From assembly GCA_021795255.1 (NCBI GenBank), contig JAJYPQ010000034.1:1-18231 (forward strand): a stretch of 18,231 nucleotides of DNA, written 5' to 3'. A program made the position numbers and the translations under genes. The notes under the pieces are model-generated. The model saw nothing but the letters and a program-made list of their open reading frames with translations. It made no database searches and was not told where the DNA came from. Positions 16,008 through 18,231 of the stretch are shown here, in pieces. Source of the DNA: Pseudomonadota bacterium (GTDB taxonomy: Bacteria > Pseudomonadota > Gammaproteobacteria > Acidiferrobacterales > Acidiferrobacteraceae). The first letter of the stretch is position 1. Each line of letters opens with the position of its first letter.

Positions 16008-17450
16008 TCAATCGACCGCGGCAAAGTCTCCGACACGAACGATTTTCATGGTATTCGTGCCGCCTGGTTTGGCCAAAGGCTCACCGATACTCAAGATTAC
16101 GAGATCGCCATCGCGGACCGCGCCGCGCCTACGTAACTCGTCGATCGCTTCAGTCATGACACGAGCAGGATCGGCGGAGGTGAGCGAAAATCCTACCGGA
16201 TAAACACCACGGTAAAGAGTCACCTTTCTACGGGTTTCCACATGCGGCGTCAAGGCATAGATCGGTACCGCAGAGCTGATCCGAGACATCCAAAGCGCGG
16301 TCGCTCCCGATTCGGTCAGGGCCGCGATCGCGCGCACCGGCAAGTGGTTGGCGCTATACATGATGGCCATGGCGATCGCTTCGTCGACGTGCTCGAAGTG
16401 ATTCGACATCCTATGCATCGAAAAAACGGCCTCGTCTTCCTTCTCGGCCTCGCGGCAGACGCGGTCCATGGCCGCGACGGCCGCGACCGGATGCTTGCCA
16501 GTGGCGGTTTCCGCGGACAACATTACAGCGTCGGTCCCGTCCAAAACCGCGTTAGCCACGTCCGAGACCTCGGCGCGGGTCGGAATCGCATTTTCGATCA
16601 TCGATTCCATCATCTGGGTCGCAGTGATGACCACCCGATTCATTTTCCGGGCAAGCCGGATGATGCGCTTTTGAACGGGAGGAAGCGCGGCATCGCCAAT
16701 CTCCACCCCCAGATCCCCGCGGGCCAGCATCACCACGTCCGACACCCGAATAATCTCTTCAATCGCCTCCACGGCCTCGGCACGCTCGATCTTGGCGACA
16801 ATGCCGCCGGTACCGCCCGCCGCTCGTAAAAGTGCTCGAGCCTCTTCGATATCCTTCGCGTTCCGCGGAAAAGAGATGGCTACGTAGTCGGCCTGGATCT
16901 GAGCCGCCCATTTGATGTCTTCCCGATCCTTGTCTGTTAGCGCGTGAGCGGATAAACCACCGCCCTGACGATTGACGCCCTTATTATCTGAGAGCTCACC
17001 GCCGACCACGACTCGACAGACGATTTCGGCGCCGCTCACCTCATCGACCCATAACACGATGCGGCCGTCGTCCAGCAGCAAGGTGGCACCACGGGTCACG
17101 TCTTGGGGTAAGGCCTTATACGTCAAACCCACCCGGGTTTCGTCGCCCGCTCCGAGCGGGAGGTCAGCATCAATCACGAACCGCTGACCCTCTTCCAGGC
17201 GGACGCGCTTGTTTTTGAAGCGCCCAATCCGAATCTTCGGACCTTGCATATCCGCAATCACGCCCACTTGGCGACCGTGCGCCTGCGCTCGGTCACGAAC
17301 CAGCTCAGCGCGCTGCTTGTGCATCTCAGGCAAATCGTGGGAAAAATTGAGGCGCACTACGTCGACCCCGGCCTCGATGAGCTTATCGAGTACCTTAGGG
17401 TCATCTGTGGCAGGTCCCAAGGTGGCGACGATCTTTGTTCTACGTTGCAT
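16008..17450 (-). CDS. pyk: Pyruvate kinase, probably potassium-independent type
   Basis: It transfers phosphate from phosphoenolpyruvate to ADP. The 480-residue protein shows R33, N35 and S37 in VRLNFSH, K220 and E222 in VAKIERAEA, D246 in LARGDLGVE, and the ADP/PEP-domain stretch ITATQMMESM (275-284) with AEVSDVANAVLDGTDA. The loop reads DMQGPKIRIG (67-76): a Lys stands where potassium-dependent enzymes have Glu (TKGPEIR), which in the family marks K+-independent pyruvate kinases. The ATG at 17450 has a weak ribosome site. It lies 89 bases after the pgk stop and 36 before fba. Confidence 0.96.
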   Translation of the reverse strand: MQRRTKIVATLGPATDDPKVLDKLIEAGVDVVRLNFSHDLPEMHKQRAELVRDRAQAHGRQVGVIADMQGPKIRIGRFKNKRVRLEEGQRFVIDADLPLGAGDETRVGLTYKALPQDVTRGATLLLDDGRIVLWVDEVSGAEIVCRVVVGGELSDNKGVNRQGGGLSAHALTDKDREDIKWAAQIQADYVAISFPRNAKDIEEARALLRAAGGTGGIVAKIERAEAVEAIEEIIRVSDVVMLARGDLGVEIGDAALPPVQKRIIRLARKMNRVVITATQMMESMIENAIPTRAEVSDVANAVLDGTDAVMLSAETATGKHPVAAVAAMDRVCREAEKEDEAVFSMHRMSNHFEHVDEAIAMAIMYSANHLPVRAIAALTESGATALWMSRISSAVPIYALTPHVETRRKVTLYRGVYPVGFSLTSADPARVMTEAIDELRRRGAVRDGDLVILSIGEPLAKPGGTNTMKIVRVGDFAAVD

Positions 17451-17539
17451 AGCTAACCGACACCCTCGTTATTCAATACGGGCGGCCCCTGCCTCATCCA
17501 GCCAGACCGCCCGGCCTGCCTAGTAACTCTCAAGCTGAC

Positions 17540-18231
17540 TTAGGAGCCCCGCTCCTCAAGCATAGCCACGGCCGGCAGAACCTTGCCCTCAAGAAACTCG
17601 AGAAAGGCACCCCCGCCCGTAGAGATGTAACTGATGCGATCGGCGACCCGATATTTGGCGACCGCCGCCAGGGTATCGCCGCCGCCGGCAATCGAAAAGG
17701 CGGAACTGGCGGCAATCGCCTCGGCCAAGGCCTTGGTTCCCGCCCCAAATTGGTCAAACTCAAAGACCCCGACCGGACCATTCCATACGATCGTGCCGGC
17801 ATTCTTTAGGATGTCCGCAAACAGCGCCATGGTTTTAGGACCGATATCGAAAATCATATCGTCGGCACTGACGACCTTGGCATCCTTTAGGCTCGCTTTG
17901 GCATCCGCGGCAAATTCTTTACCGCATACCGCGTCCACGGGGACAGGTATGGAGGCACCGCGCGCGGTCATATCCCGCATCAGAGCCTTCGCGGTATCGA
18001 TCAGATCTGGTTCGGCAAGCGACTTACCGATTGGGTTGCCGGCCGCGGCCATGAAGGTATTGGCAATGCCCCCGCCGACGATCAACTGGTCCACACGCTT
18101 GGCCAGACTCTCCAAGACCACAAGCTTGGTCGAGACCTTGGAACCACCCACGATCGCCACAAGCGGCCGCTTGGGGCTTTTCAAGGCCCGCCCCAAAGCG
18201 TCCAATTCGGCCGCCAACAAGGGGCCATCGG
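17540..18231 (-). CDS. pgk: Phosphoglycerate kinase, 5' end outside the window
   Basis: The C-terminal part (about 230 residues) of phosphoglycerate kinase, which interconverts 1,3-bisphosphoglycerate and 3-phosphoglycerate. The frame is open to the right edge; a TTG at 18220 is not the start. The nucleotide-binding domain motifs are all present: [55 protein letters not shown] and the terminal [13 protein letters not shown]. It ends with TAA at 17540. The pgk-pyk-fba order is common in proteobacteria, usually with gap and tkt upstream, which here would lie beyond the window. Confidence 0.97.
   Translation of the reverse strand, partial: DGPLLAAELDALGRALKSPKRPLVAIVGGSKVSTKLVVLESLAKRVDQLIVGGGIANTFMAAAGNPIGKSLAEPDLIDTAKALMRDMTARGASIPVPVDAVCGKEFAADAKASLKDAKVVSADDMIFDIGPKTMALFADILKNAGTIVWNGPVGVFEFDQFGAGTKALAEAIAASSAFSIAGGGDTLAAVAKYRVADRISYISTGGGAFLEFLEGKVLPAVAMLEERGS

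Noticed and set aside
17480..17512. GGGCGG/CCGCCC pairing between pgk and pyk
   Set aside because: Only 6 bp with a 21-base loop and no T-run; too weak in GC-rich DNA to call a terminator or regulator.

Overview
The window looks like a chromosomal core region of a GC-rich, ubiquinone-using member of the Pseudomonadota, most likely a gammaproteobacterial chemolithoautotroph of the Acidiferrobacter / Acidithiobacillus kind. That placement is inferred from gene content (Coq7, glycolate oxidase plus phosphoglycolate phosphatase, an rpe-gph-trpEG chain and pgk-pyk-fba); I have no rRNA or database match. Almost all of it is compact housekeeping metabolism, with one visibly decayed locus. I found no tRNA, rRNA, CRISPR array, insertion sequence or phage gene.

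Layout. 1-1561 (+): the 3' part of a GlcF-type iron-sulfur subunit and coq7. 1558-7728 (-): a tight run read from right to left, rpe, gph, trpE, trpG, trpD, trpC, osmC-like, VOC-like, mostly joined by 4-bp ATGA/GTGA start-stop overlaps. 7729-8132: a 404-bp divergent intergenic region with inverted repeats and a candidate zwf promoter. 8133-10354 (+): zwf and pgl. 10351-11345 (-): remnants of a TonB system, namely the C-terminal domain of a TonB and an exbB broken by one frameshift and three further stop codons. 11521-13837 (+): a CopD-like membrane protein, rimO and a small secreted protein with an EF-hand-like loop. 13854-14723 (-): a DUF302 protein and an unrecognised protein preceded by a perfect dyad. 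14836-18231 (-): pgk (partial), pyk and fba, closed by a strong intrinsic terminator.

How the genes work together. Rpe, Fba and Pgk serve both the pentose phosphate/Calvin cycles and glycolysis. Gph and the GlcF-like subunit are successive steps of phosphoglycolate salvage, which matters to an organism using RuBisCO. Zwf and Pgl are the first two oxidative pentose phosphate steps. TrpE, TrpG, TrpD and TrpC carry chorismate to indole-3-glycerol phosphate, with trpF, trpB and trpA not in the window. The osmC-like and VOC genes ride at the end of the trp run and may be detoxification functions.

The most notable findings are the eroded exbB/tonB locus, the long translationally coupled rpe-to-VOC run, a possible RNA switch ahead of trpE, and structured intergenic DNA at 7729-8132 and 14740-14765. 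I see no convincing new multi-gene system.
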